Positions 23,406 to 34,659 of a stretch of 64,000 bases of DNA are shown here, one piece after another. The stretch is from Pogostemon cablin (taxonomy: Eukaryota; Streptophyta; Magnoliopsida; Lamiales; Lamiaceae): positions 9,172,602 to 9,236,601 of the forward strand of contig CM042996.1 of the NCBI GenBank assembly GCA_023678885.1, read 5' to 3'. The notes beneath the pieces were generated by a model that saw only the letters and a program-made list of their open reading frames with translations, was not told the DNA's origin and searched no databases. How positions within the stretch are numbered: the stretch's first letter is position 1; every line of letters starts with the position of its first letter. A program made the translations under genes and the position numbers.

Positions 23406-23673
23406 CTTCCTCCGTTCCATAAACAAATTCACACTTTCTATTTTTGTCCGTCCCATAAATAAGTTCACACCCCAAATAAGGAAATACACACAAATCAATA
23501 ACCTCACAACACACTTTAATTTCAAAATTGTCACCCCTTTACAACTCACATAACTTACTTTGTAATTTATTTATTACCTAAAAATACCAAACTACCCCTA
23601 AAAGTAAAGCAAAAAGTAACTTTTTCTTAAACTCCATACAGTAATCGGGAACTTGTCTTTGGGACGGAGGGAG
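23406..23673. mobile_element. Stowaway-like MITE
   Basis: Starts CTTCCTCCGTTCCATAAACA and ends TGTCTTTGGGACGGAGGGAG between TA dinucleotides. Same family as 17879-18148. Confidence 0.85.
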
Positions 23674-23689
23674 TAATTAATAAGGGGTA

Positions 23690-24080
23690 CATCATTTTCT
23701 TCTAAAGGATACAGAGTTTTCATTAATAATTGTTATTTTTATTCAAAAAATAAAGGGTACACATTTATACTAAGGGTATACAATTTATCACAAAATTCTA
23801 AAGGCGCACGGAGTGTGCTCCTGTGCGCCCGGGTGCATACAAGTTTTTGTCTTTTAAAAATGAGTTTGTCTCTTGTGTCCCCAGATGCACAAAATGTTAA
23901 AGGGTGTAATATTTATTTTAAAGGTTATACACTTTAGTTAACTAGATTACATTATTTTGTTCTAAAGAGTATACACTTTCATTGATTTTTTTTATTTTTT
24001 CAGAAAATAAGGGTACACATCCTTATACTAAAGGGTACCATAGTTAATACTAAAAGGTTTTTGGGTGCTGTAAAGTTTTT
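23690..24080. repeat. Dispersed repeat region with GGGTRCAC words
   Basis: Contains CTCCTGTGCGCCCGGGTGCA (23818-23837), similar to CTCCTGTGCACCTGGGCGCA at 29096-29115, and repeated AAAGGGTACAC / GGGTATACA units. The borders are unclear. Confidence 0.45.
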
Positions 24081-24629
24081 GCCTAGAATGAATTTGCGAT
24101 GACGGGTTAGCAATGTTAATTAACCCAAACAGACAGCGCCAGCATTTTTCTTTATTATTAGTATTTTTTTATTTTTTATTTTTATGAATGAATATGATAG
24201 GATCCGTCTCACATTAGAAGATCTGTAAGACGGTCTCACCCAAGACCAACCCTAGAATTTTAAATAATATATACAATGATATTAATTTTAATTTAAAAAA
24301 TATATATTATAATTTATTGTCAAATTATATCTTTTTTTAATGTATACATTAAAAATTTTAGTAAATACAATAGTTATGAAATACTCACTCAATCACATCC
24401 AAATAGCATCGTTTGCTATATTGGGTTCCAAGTTGAAGGTTTGAATTATGTATATTGTGAATGTGCTTCAAGCCCGAAATTAATGTTCTTACGTTATTGT
24501 TTGAATTATCTATCTTGATTGCTAGATTAATTTGTAATTGTCTAGGTGGATTGGTATGTCACATGATGGTATTATATTAATTCATGATATATTTTGTACG
24601 AGGACGAGTGAAGACCTACACTCACCCAC

Positions 24630-25150
24630 AGTATCCCCACATGTTTTTCCACAATATCACCCACACTGAAACTTCCTCGATACACCACTCACCCACATTT
24701 AAACTCATGCTCACCCACACTATCACCCGCACTGAAACTTTCTCGATACACTACTTACCCACACTTAAACTCATGCTTGCCCACACGATCACCCACACTG
24801 AAACTTCCTCGACACACCACTCCGCCACGTCGAGGAAGTATCACCCATAATATCACCCACACTATGGATCACACTGAAACTTCCTCGGCACACCACTCAC
24901 CCACAATTAAACTCATGCTCACCCACACTATCACCCACACTATCACCCATATTGAAACTTCCTCGACACACCACTCACCCACGCTTAAACTCATGCTCAC
25001 CCACACTGAAACTTCCTCGACACACCACTCACCCACGTCGACGCACTATCACCCACAATATCACACACACTATCACCCGCACTGAAACTTCCTCGACACA
25101 CCACTCACCCACACTATTACCCATACTGAAACTTCCTCGACACACCACGT
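24630..25150 (+). repeat. Minisatellite with CACCCACACT units
   Basis: Eight copies of GAAACTTYCTCGAYACACYAC (at about 24668, 24736, 24798, 24877, 24954, 25007, 25084 and 25127) alternate with CACCCACACTTAAACTCATG and strings of TATCACCCACAC. Unit spacing varies from about 43 to 79 bp. The C-rich strand bias keeps several forward frames open, giving THTITHTETSS-type translations; these are repeats, not a recognisable gene. Confidence 0.9.
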
Positions 25151-26385
25151 CTGCTGCAAACTGTGGCGTTCACTATAACAATATTTGCTTTGCCTTATTT
25201 CATTTTTTTTATATAATTTTAACATTTTTTTTGTATCATTTTTACTTTAATTTTTTTAATCATTAATATTATTATTATTATATTTTCGAATAGCATCATT
25301 ATGTCAATTTTTAAAATTTTAAAATACTATGAGACAACTCAATTCCTATAATTTTTTAATTATAATAATTAAAAAAATTAAGGTTTCTTCTAGAAGATGA
25401 AAATTAAAGAGAAGATATATATTAACATACAATACTTAGAAAATAAATATGAATCTAGTTTAATTTAGTCCAAATTTACTTTTTATTTTTTTATTTTAAA
25501 TAAATTTGTAAATTTAGGGTATATAATTTAATAAATACTATATATTATATTTATTAAGCTAATAATAAATGTTTAATTTATTAAATTAAGATACCCTATA
25601 AATTTTAATTTAAAATAAAAATAAAAAATAAAACATTTTACAAATATGGATTTCATGATGTGAAAAAATATAGTGTACTGAAATTGTATTGTAAATTTCG
25701 AATTAGAATAGTGGAAAGCTACGCTAGAGTCTAAATTGCTGGAGATGGCATTAGTGTTGAATTTCTACCCACTTATTTTTGGAAAATTTTCATATAAAGA
25801 TCCAAATTTTACTTTATGTCTCACTTTTGGACTTCATTTTAGAATTGTCTCATTTGAAGGTTTAATTTTAATTTTTTCTCAAATTAAGACTTGTCTTAAT
25901 TTTATTTTTTTTACGAATTCAATATAAATTATAGAAAAATATAAAATATTAATAAAAATAACATATTTTAATTTTATAATTTAATTTGAAGGTGTATAAT
26001 AATATTTTTAAACTATTTTGTATGATTAAAAATGAGAAAATAAATTCTATTGTAAGTCTTAAAATGAGAACAAATTGAAAAACATAAAAATCAGGCCCTA
26101 ATTTGAGAAAAATATCTAAATTTAGACATTAATTTGAAACACTTATAAAATCAGGTCTTAATTTGAGACCTAAACTAAAAGTTAGGTCTTCCTATGAAAT
26201 TCTTCCCTTATTTTTTAATATTAACCCATAGAAATGTTTACGTTTACTTTTTGCACGAGAATTAAAAAGTATATTATTTTAATGTGTATTGAGGTGAGAG
26301 AAATAATATCTTAATTTTATGTTGTTAATATGAAAGTATTTTTTTAATTTTTTTAAAAATAAAAAATCCATAAAAATTTATTTGA
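25151..26385. other. AT-rich intergenic stretch
   Basis: No supported gene. 25780-26190 contains repeated TTGAGAYYTAA words (decayed repeat). 26225-26310 resembles part of the MITE at 52000 (GTTTACGTTTACTTTTTG). Confidence 0.45.
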
Positions 26386-26389
26386 TCAC

Positions 26390-27272
26390 AAATTAAGAAA
26401 TTAGCAACAAAACATTAAGATTTGTCACTAATATTAGCGATAAAATTTTATTTTAACGTCACTAAAAAATAAATTCATTAATTTTTTAATTCATAATTAT
26501 TTTATCGAAAAAATATTATTTTTATAGCAAAATTTAGTGATGATCATCAATTTAATCGCAAATGTTGATATTAGCGACAAAATATTAGAAGCTTGACGCA
26601 AATAACTGCCATGAAATTTATTTATGTCACCTAAATTACTAATTACTAATTTAGCAACGAAAACCCACAATTTTATCAGTAATATTTGTGATAAATTTTT
26701 ATCTTTTGTCGTTAAAAGAAATTCATTTAATTTTTTAATATAAATAATTATTTTAGCAACAAAATATTATAATTTTTATAGTAAAATTTAGCGGGAATTA
26801 TCAATTTAATTGCAAATGTTAATATTAGCGACAAAATATTTGAAGTTTATGGCGAATATTAGCCATAAAATTTATTTATGTTGACTTTATTATTATTTAT
26901 TATATAGCAATGAAAATCAACAATTTTGTTACTAATAATTGCAATAAATTTTTATTTTTTGTCTCTAAAATGAATTCATTTATTATTTTTTAATAATTAA
27001 TTATTTTAGCGATAAAATATTAATTTTTATAGCAAAATTTAGCAATCACCATCAGCTTAGTCTGAAATTAGTAACAAAATTTTTAAAACTTCATCGCAAA
27101 TTTTACCCATGAAATTTATTTTATGTTGCAAAAATGAATAATTATTCATATTTATTTATAATTATTAATTTATCAATGAAAAACAATAATTTGTCGCTAA
27201 TAGAATGAATTTGACGATGAAATCTGAATTCATTGCAAATTTTTGGTCGCTATATCTCTTTTTTCTTATAGT
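26390..27272 (-). mobile_element. CACTA-like element end with tandem subterminal repeats
   Basis: The right border ends GCTATATCTCTTTTTTCTTATAGTG, whose complement starts CACTATAAGAAAAAAG, the typical plant CACTA terminus. Inside it, a unit of about 250 bp is repeated about 3.5 times; the block TTTTTATAGCAAAATTTAGC recurs at about 26520, 26775 and 27022. Short TTAGCGACAAAA words occur throughout, as in the subterminal motif arrays that CACTA transposases bind. The second terminus and any transposase were not found. Confidence 0.65.
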
Positions 27273-28157
27273 GTATATGTATAAATAAGTTATGAAAATT
27301 ATATACTTTTTTGTATATAACCTCTTTAAATTAAAAAATTAATAATTAATCGATTATATAATATCTCTCTAAATTAATAAAATTATTCGGTCTCAAGAAT
27401 ATTACTTTATAGATGTTTTACTGTAAATAAATTATATATAAATTGAAAGTAAAAGATAAAAAGATAGATGCTCGATATTATTAATAAATTTTACAGCTAA
27501 CAATAATCTTAATATTTTTGTTATATAATAGTGATTATTAAAAAATCATATTATTGTATATCGTTTCCTTTTTACTTGTTTTATAGTATATTTTAAGGTC
27601 CTAAATTGATAGAAAAATAATTAAGACCCAAAATTGATAATAAATTCATTTTCAATTTATGAATTTAAAATATTCTTTTGTGACATATCGATTCCTTTTA
27701 AATTAATTGATGTTTATCTTTTTTAATACAATCGTAAAAACTACATTTAATAATAAAGTAAGATGAAAAAAAAGAAAAAATATTAATAATCTTAAAATTA
27801 CAATTAATATTTTATTCTAACTAATTTATTATTTATAGTAATTAATATTTTATAATCTTGCAATTAATATTTTATTTTAAGTAATATTTATGAAGATTTA
27901 ATTTAACCTAATAAGAATATTTGTATAATAGCACACTTTTTTTATTTTTAATATAGTTTTATTGAGTATATTTTAAGGCCCCTAACTTATAGAAAAATAA
28001 TTTAGGTCACAAATTGATACTTTACCCATTTTTTAAGTTTTGAATTAAAAATATTCATATTATGGCACATTGAGTTTTAATATATTTTTAAATTTAAATG
28101 TTTTGGTTGGGTTATTCAATTAAAAGAAAAAGTCAATTATAAAAGTAAAAGATAAAG
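27273..28157. other. AT-rich intergenic stretch
   Basis: No gene seen. Two related blocks reading TATTTTAAGGYCC...ATAGAAAAATAATT occur at 27590 and 27968, about 380 bp apart, suggesting an old duplication. Confidence 0.45.
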
Positions 28158-28162
28158 AGAGA

Positions 28163-28692
28163 TGTAGTGGGGCCTAGGATACTGGACCCTCATAGCTCAG
28201 AGATCGCAATTGTGCCTCCCGCCCCAAAGCCCAGGAAAAGTATAAACCAGGCCCAAAATATGAAAGCTGTGGGGGTGCGTCTTGCCCACTCTTCTGGAGA
28301 GGACGACTCAGCCACTTGGCCACTGGCCCCCCTAGCTAGGAAGCTATGCAGGTATCCCTAGGATATCTACATAGGAGATATCCTAAATCGGATCTTAACA
28401 GCAGTCACGTGAGGCTATTGCATTTAATGTCGGAACTGTGCGCATTTATTGTGATGTGACCTCACGATATACCCAGATATATGTGACGTCAGGTTATACA
28501 ATATAAATAAGGGATATCCCAAAATGAATAAAAAACAAAACATTCACCTCCAAAAGGCACAAGATCGCCTGGAGGGAACCCCTAAGTCCTCTTCTTAATT
28601 GTGTTAGATAAGTGCGGATAATCCTTCACCTACCATTAAAATAGCCACATCATTAACTTATAATCAACGGAGGGTTAATCTGACTATCTACA
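28163..28692 (+). mobile_element. Solo LTR with perfect target duplication
   Basis: The block starts TGTAGTGGGGCC and ends GACTATCTACA (TGTAG/CTACA inverted termini). AGAGA repeats lie directly outside both ends (28158-28162 and 28693-28697). It is 530 bp and much less AT-rich than the surroundings. No internal retroelement sequence follows. A TATA-like ATATAAATAAGG lies near 28501, so transcription, if any, would run on the plus strand. Confidence 0.85.
28404..28512 (+). promoter_or_regulatory. Putative LTR promoter with ACGT-core motifs
   Basis: Upstream of the TATA-like ATATAAATAAGG are CACGTG (within GTCACGTGAGG, about 28405) and TGACGTCA (within TGTGACGTCAGG, about 28482). Both are recognised by plant bZIP factors; the first is also a bHLH G-box. 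Function is inferred from motif and spacing only. Confidence 0.45.
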
Positions 28693-28815
28693 AGAGAGAT
28701 GCTCGATTATTAATAAAGTTTACAATTAATAAAAGCTTAATATTTTGTTATATAATTGTCATTAAAAAAAATCATATTATTACATATTGTTTCATTTTTT
28801 TATTATTTTATAGTA

Positions 28816-28970
28816 CTCCCTCCGTCTCAATAAACCTTTTATACTTTACTCATTTGTTTGTCCTATAAAAAATTTTCACACTCCAAAAAAGAAAATATCA
28901 CTTTATCTAACAACCTCATAAGTTACTTTAATTTCAAAATTTTCACTCCTGTTTCAACACAAAATTTTGA
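28816..28970. mobile_element. Truncated Stowaway-like MITE
   Basis: Starts CTCCCTCCGTCTCAATAAAC after TA and follows the 23406-23673 family through TTTCACTCCTGTTTCAACAC. The right half is missing. Confidence 0.75.
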
Positions 28971-29079
28971 ACAGAATGATCAATTTAAGAAGGTGAAGTA
29001 GAAGATAATCAATTAGAAAAATTAGAAGTAAAATGAATGGAATTGAGCATTAAAAAAATGAAAACGACGATTACGGTGC

Positions 29080-29275
29080 ATACTAAAGAGTGAGGCTCCT
29101 GTGCACCTGGGCGCACGGAACACATTACGTGCTCCTTTGTAATTTCCATGCCCCTTTGCAATTTAAACCCCTAGCAATTCATAGGTTTAAATAGAATTAA
29201 AGGGGAGGGTTGTGTTCATATGGGGACACAGAGTATCCCTTCATGTACCCGGATGCGCAGAAGCTTTTGCCTATA
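29080..29275 (+). repeat. Dispersed repeat, copy 2
   Basis: Contains CTCCTGTGCACCTGGGCGCA and the series GCAATTTAAACCCCTAGCAA, GGGGACACAGAGTATCCCTT and AGAAGCTTTTGCC that matches 21116-21245. Confidence 0.7.
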
Positions 29276-29386
29276 CTAAATATGAATTCAGGACCACTCC
29301 ACCAAAGTATGCACATGGTTCGAGCTTTTGCCTATACTAAATACGTAGTCAGCACCACTCCACCAAAATATGCACATAGTTCGGCT
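29262..29386 (+). repeat. 62-bp tandem duplication
   Basis: GCTTTTGCCTATACTAAATA and CACCACTCCACCAAARTATG, then CACATRGTTCG, occur twice in direct succession. A second 20-bp pair, AGTGATGTGATGGTTGAGAT, follows at 29441-29480. Confidence 0.85.
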
Positions 29387-29769
29387 AGTTAGCACAACAT
29401 GTTCAATTGGTTAAAGTTGGGTGCTGTGAACAAATACATTAGTGATGTGATGGTTGAGATAGTGATGTGATGGTTGAGATGCATACAGTGTTATAGAGAA
29501 AGTATGACTTAAATGCAGCACACAAAAAAGCTGATACATTACGTCATGCACTTTGACTAATAACCAGTTACCTGCGCTGACTAAGGTCATCAGTGACCCG
29601 TAGTCACTGAAGAATCGCCCTAAAATCAAAACCATTTACGACACCGTTTAGAGTTGTCATTCATGATTAATTTCTTTGTTTTTATTTTTGAATGAAGCAC
29701 ATGTTTTTGTGAGAATTAGTGAGTTTCCAGGATATCACACCATTTGCAACTCTGAATTTTTTTTTATTT

Positions 29770-30560
29770 TATTGATAAGCAAAGGGTAATCTTATTAATT
29801 TTAAAGAATGATCTCTTTATTAATTTTAAAGAGTAATTCAATTAATTTCTAAAGATCGTATACAATTTAACATATGGTTTCATTTTAATAAATCGTAAAG
29901 AGTAATCCAATTAATTTTAAAGAGTAGTCTAATTATTTCTATAGAATAATTTTAAATCTTAAGAGTAATCATATTTAAAAGAGTAATTCAATTAATTTTA
30001 AAGAGTAGTCTAATTATTTCTATAAAGTAATTTAAAAAAATCAAAGTCTTAAGAGTAATCCTATTAATTTAAAAGAGTAATCCAATTAATTTTAAAAAGT
30101 AATCTAATTATTTCTATAGGGTGATCTATCTACTACAATTTAATTCTTCACAATATATGAGTTTTATTTTAAAAATTAGGGTCTCAAATCACAGGGTAAT
30201 CATACTCATTACAAAAAGTGATCCAATTAATTTTAAAATCAGAGTTTCAAATCAAAGGGTAATCCTACTAATTCAAATTAGTGATTTGCAAAGAGTAATC
30301 TAATTATCTCTATAGATTGCATATAATTAAATTCTTCATAATATATGAGTTCATTCTCAAAAAAAAAAAAACTCAAGAATAACCCTAAGAGTAATATAAT
30401 TAATTTGAAAGACTAATCTAATTATTTATAGTATTACAATATAATTTTTCACAGTACATGCGTTCATTTTTAAAAATCAAAGTCACAAATTAAAGAGTAA
30501 TTTTACTAATTTCAAAAAGTGGTCCTATTAATTCTAAAGAGTAATCCAATTAATAATTGA
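29770..30560 (+). repeat. Degenerate GAGTAAT tandem repeat
   Basis: AAAGAGTAATCCAATTAATT-type words recur more than fifteen times, mixed with CTAATTATTTCTATAG blocks. Similar GAGTAAT words appear at 52700-52960. Confidence 0.7.
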
Positions 30561-30721
30561 TATTAAATTGACGGATAAATGATTATAGATAAAAGGAAAC
30601 TAGAGCAAAAAACTCCCTTAAAATTTTCAGAAATTTCATACTCCTATCTTACAAGAACTGCATAGTCCGCTACTATTTGTAAAGACTTTTGTTTTTCAAA
30701 CATCCCATGATAGCTCTATAC

Positions 30722-31404
30722 TAAGATTGTAAATGAATCAAATAATTCGAATTCGATTCGGTATTCGAATTCGAATATCAGTATTTGAATTCGAATGCGA
30801 ATTCGAATAAATATTTTAGTTCGACTAATATTCAAATCGAATATGATTCATAAGATATTCGATTCGAATATTCGCGAATACATTCGAATAATAATATACA
30901 ATATATATTAATTATATATTATTAATATTAAATAATTATATATTTTTATATATTAAATATAATATAATATTTTATTTTATAAATATAAATAAATATGTAC
31001 ATTATCTAATTTATTACTATCTTAAAATAAAGATGAAATGATATATTTTAATTTTCTTTATAAATAATGTGAATTATTTAATTATAATTTTTAATAATTT
31101 AAAGGTTGATGTATTTAGTGAGTAATTCTTCTTAAATAAATTTATTAATAGTACAAGAAATTAAAAAAAATATTATTTAAAAAAATGAATTTACAATTTC
31201 GAATCGAATTCGAATTCAAATATTCAATTTCGAGAATGTTTAAATTCGAATACTCGAATATATTCGAATAGTTCGTTTATTACTTTCGAATACGAATCCG
31301 ATTTCGAATTCGATTAATAATCGAATTCGAATACGAATATTCGAATATTTAATCAAATACCATTCAAATATCTTAGTATTTGATTCGATTCGTATACAAC
31401 CCTA
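30722..31404. mobile_element. Non-autonomous hAT-type element
   Basis: Termini TAAGATTGTA and TACAACCCTA are inverted with two mismatches. The flanks CTCTATAC (30714-30721) and CTCTATAA (31405-31412) are an 8-bp target duplication with one mismatch, as expected for hAT. Both subterminal zones are dense in the self-complementary motif TTCGAATTCGAA. The interior is AT-rich and non-coding. Confidence 0.75.
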
Positions 31405-32480
31405 CTCTATAATAAAACTCTCCCCCATTATCTTATCTTATCTTACTCCAATTGTAACCTAAAAAATGTTAACAAAATAAAATAATACTCCACATAATTC
31501 ACCCTGCAGGAAGAAAGAAAAAATATATATAAAAAATCCACCTCATGCTGCAACTTCTCAAAATTCTTCTACAAAAATATGACTATTATCATAGACAATG
31601 GTGCATCTAAATCAAAGCAAAATATTCACCCATAGTCATAAGAAACAAAAATACTTGGCACATGGTATAATATAATGGCATGATGATAACAAAGATCACT
31701 ACAGAATCCATTCAAACAAATATGACTCAAAAGCGTAGCAGGAATCCAACATATTGTTAAATAACTTTATTTCAAGCTCAGTAAATATTTATTTGAAGTA
31801 ACTCATTCAATACATAAAAATTAATTAGCAGTTCTATGCAACTAGTTATCCATAAAAAATCCAAATAACCAATATCGTCCCTAAACCTTAAATTAGAAAA
31901 CTTTTGTCATTTCATGTCTCCTTTGTTCCATAGTTACAGCTGCTGCAGGGCCATCACCTCCAACCTCCTCCATGAATAATTACTTCCAAGCCCTATAATG
32001 GCATAAAAATCCCAATTGGGAGAATCAATCACAACATGACATATAATTGGAATTAGGTTGTTAAGAATGAGATAGAATAGGAATGCAGAAATGAAATGAT
32101 TGATTAAGAAATATGTGAGATAGTGTGCACATAATGGTGCAATAAGGGTAAGAGAATAGATGACAAGATAAGCAGGTAAAACTAATTTTCCTTAACACAA
32201 TTTGTGTTGTGATTTCTGACCAGTCCCAACACCAACCTATAATTCAACCTCAAAATCTAAAGCCATGTATTAATTATTATAGGAGTAACTCAATTCATAA
32301 CCTTAGGCTATGTGGTCGTACCCCACCTCCCACTAATTCCTTTCTTTGCGAACAAAGTAGAGTGCAACAAACATAGTTGTCATCCCAGTGTGTTCTAATC
32401 AAGAATTCCTAAGAGAGAGAAAGTCAAAGATAAAAAAGAGAAGAACCGAGATCCAAGAGAAATCAATCATATGTCAATGG
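31405..32480. other. Intergenic stretch, no gene assigned
   Basis: Less repeat-like than its flanks, with moderate complexity, but no frame gave a recognisable protein on either strand. It lies where 3' exons of the methyltransferase pseudogene would be expected; none was found. Confidence 0.4.
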
Positions 32481-32489
32481 AAGTTTTAC

Positions 32490-32690
32490 ATACAACCTTC
32501 ACCATTCCACACATTTCCCCTCTTCCTCCTCCATCTCAACACCCACCCATGGGGATCACTCCTCTCTGATTGCAAACATCCACAAACAACCTTCACCATT
32601 CCACACATTTCCCCTCCTAAAACTAGATATCTTCCTCCATCTCTACTCCCACCCATGGGAGTCACTCCTCTCTGATTTCAAATACCCACA
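32490..32690 (+). repeat. Tandem duplication of about 95 bp
   Basis: ACAACCTTCACCATTCCACA, CTCCATCT, CCCACCCATGGG and TCACTCCTCTCTGATT appear in the same order twice (from about 32493 and 32586). Confidence 0.85.
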
Positions 32691-33029
32691 TTTGATTGCA
32701 GTTCTAAAATGTTTTTTTCAACAGGGGGAAGAAATGTTTGCTGTTAGCTATGGAAATCAAAAGTAAATGAATAACTTTAAATTGACATCTCAAAACAAGT
32801 AAAGCAATCGACCTACATAAGATATGGTATCTCAGCCAAGTAACATGCCTGTAATGTCAACAACAAAACTAAATCAACAACAAATAAATCTTACAGCATT
32901 AATTCCACGAATAAACTTTCTGTGAATTATTACGCTTGGATGAATATATCATATATATATATCCACTAACAGAACTCAAACTGTCAAATCAAGACCAATT
33001 ATTATAGTGAAGAGACAAAGTGCTCTTAC

Positions 33030-33777
33030 CAGGTAAGGAGGATTTGCAACTACAATTGGAAATAAGCTTCAATGATGACGGAAGATCCTCTGGTTTGTTG
33101 TAATCATAGAAAGTGAAATCCCTCCCATATTGCTCAAATCTTTTATTGTACTCAGAGAAGCCATATTGGCACTCCCAAAACAATTTTCTGAAGATTTTAC
33201 AATACCAAGAGGTAAAATTCAGGTCATTGAAAAGGCCCAAAACTGACAATAACTCATATAGAAGGGTACATGATTGTGATGTCATTATCTTTCTAATTAA
33301 TCACCAGCCATTAGACCCTCAATTCAACCAACACTCGAATCAAAATAAGTGATGAAAACAGAAAAATACGTTAAAGCTTATATTAAGATTCGAGTGGTAC
33401 GCAGAGCTTTGAACCTTGGTAAACCCTAAGAATAAATTTCAAGTTGAAGCAGTAACTGATGCGAAACTAGTACAGTACGGAATACCTTGAGGTAGGCATA
33501 AAGAGTAGGGCAAGCAATTCATGAGAAGCTAGGAGAAGGCATGATCAGTTCTGCTACCAGAACTGGCTGAGTCCGCCAGCAGGGACACCTCCTCCGCATC
33601 TTCAGCTGCAGCATCCCAATTCTGTTCGGCAAGAAATTCATTGAGTGCCTCGAGAGCGTGAGAACCTAGCGTTGGAACATCGCCCTTGTCGTCTTCCTCA
33701 ACAATGATGGAGTGGGAATTCTGCGTTCTTTTTCGCTGTGGATAGAGAAAAGAGAAGAGAAAAGGTTGAGGACCCAT
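33030..33777 (-). pseudogene. EEF1AKMT1-type lysine methyltransferase pseudogene (two exons kept)
   Basis: On the minus strand, 33777-33486 gives an N-terminal exon with LGSHALEALNEFLAEQN, the conserved opening of the eEF1A-lysine / N6-adenine-like methyltransferase family. Broken pieces follow that fit the family's LSQFW block and IACPTLYAYLK, the last ending at a donor AAG/GTATTC (33486/33485). A second exon (33187-33030) starts after CAG and encodes YNKRFEQYGRDFTFYDYNKP. In another frame it gives FPIVVANPPYL before a donor G/GTAAGA. NPPY is the family's substrate-binding D/N-PP-Y motif. At least three frameshifts and a deletion in the middle of exon 1 destroy the frame, and the 3' exons are absent. 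Retained introns show a DNA-level copy, not a retrocopy. The family call is recalled motif similarity. Confidence 0.75.
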
Positions 33778-33789
33778 TTAACTCCTTCG

Positions 33790-34180
33790 ACTCATTTTAT
33801 TAAAAAATCCGATTCCACCAATTTTAAAAAAAGACGGACCTATGCTAATTGTCTTCTTTTACACATTAGTTAATCATAACCCTTTACATATTAATTTTGA
33901 CATAGAGTTAAATCATATATATATAATTAAATTGCCAAATTAAATTATTAGTAATAAATTACCCGTGAAATTTACCAATGGAATCTCGTAAAAATTTACC
34001 AACTACCAATTTAACAATAGAAAATGAAATAATTATTAATAGGTACACACTTTGTACCCCTAATTACTATAAGATACATTGATTTAAAATAATTACTCTC
34101 ACATATAAAATATTAAAGTAAAATACCAAACATAACCCTAAACCTATACATTTTTAAACCACAAACCCTAAACCCTCACC
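33790..34180. other. AT-rich flank
   Basis: No gene seen. ACCCTAAACCCTAAACCCTC-like words at 34130-34175 resemble telomere repeat units but are only two to three imperfect copies. Confidence 0.4.
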
Positions 34181-34184
34181 CACC

Positions 34185-34430
34185 GCCCGACCACCGCCGC
34201 CGGTCGACGAAATTTTGCCGTACCGCCACCGGCCGGTCGCGGAGCTCCTCCGGATCACCGGCTGGCCGCCGGAATTCTGTTGGACCGCCGCCGCTGCTGC
34301 CGGAACTCCGGTGGCCGGTCACCGGACCGCCGCCGGAGCATCGCCGGACCACCACTGGACCACCCCACTTTTTTGCTGCACACACTTTTTTTACTGCACA
34401 CACTTTTTTTACTACACACACTTTCGCTGA
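34185..34430. other. GC-rich island with CCGCCGG repeats
   Basis: 34185-34370 is dominated by CCGCCG, CCGGCC and GGAATTC-separated GCCGG words in an otherwise AT-rich region, followed by three GCACACACTTTTTTT-type units at 34375-34425. Frames on both strands stay open and give Pro/Arg/Gly-rich sequence without family features. I see no gene. Confidence 0.5.
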
Positions 34431-34659
34431 ACACGAACTTTTGCTACACACACCATTTATGTGTAGCACATTATAGGGGTAATATTGGAATATCACTATA
34501 TATTTTTGTAGTTAGTAGTAATATTTTTATATGTTTGTATATCATAGTAATTAAGGGATTTTTTTTACCTAGTAGTAATCCTCCCATAGAAAATTACCAA
34601 CTAATTTAATTTTTAATTCGTGTGTAATTCAATTTAATAATGAAATTAATGTTTTTATT

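Noticed and set aside
24630..25150. CRISPR-like array
   Set aside because: Spacing is irregular, the spacers are themselves repeats of a few units, and the genome is a plant; it is a minisatellite.
24584..25266. Threonine/histidine-rich protein gene
   Set aside because: The frames are direct translations of the minisatellite and shift between frames as unit lengths change.
32989..33285. Stand-alone 98-aa protein
   Set aside because: The frame joins intron and exon sequence of the methyltransferase pseudogene; its middle part is exon 2 and its ends are intronic.
34130..34180. Interstitial telomere repeat
   Set aside because: Only two to three imperfect AAACCCT units, which occur by chance in plant promoters and AT-rich DNA.
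34280..34609. Gene in the GC-rich island
   Set aside because: Pro/Arg-rich frames on both strands with no start context or conserved motif; translation of CCGCCGG repeats.
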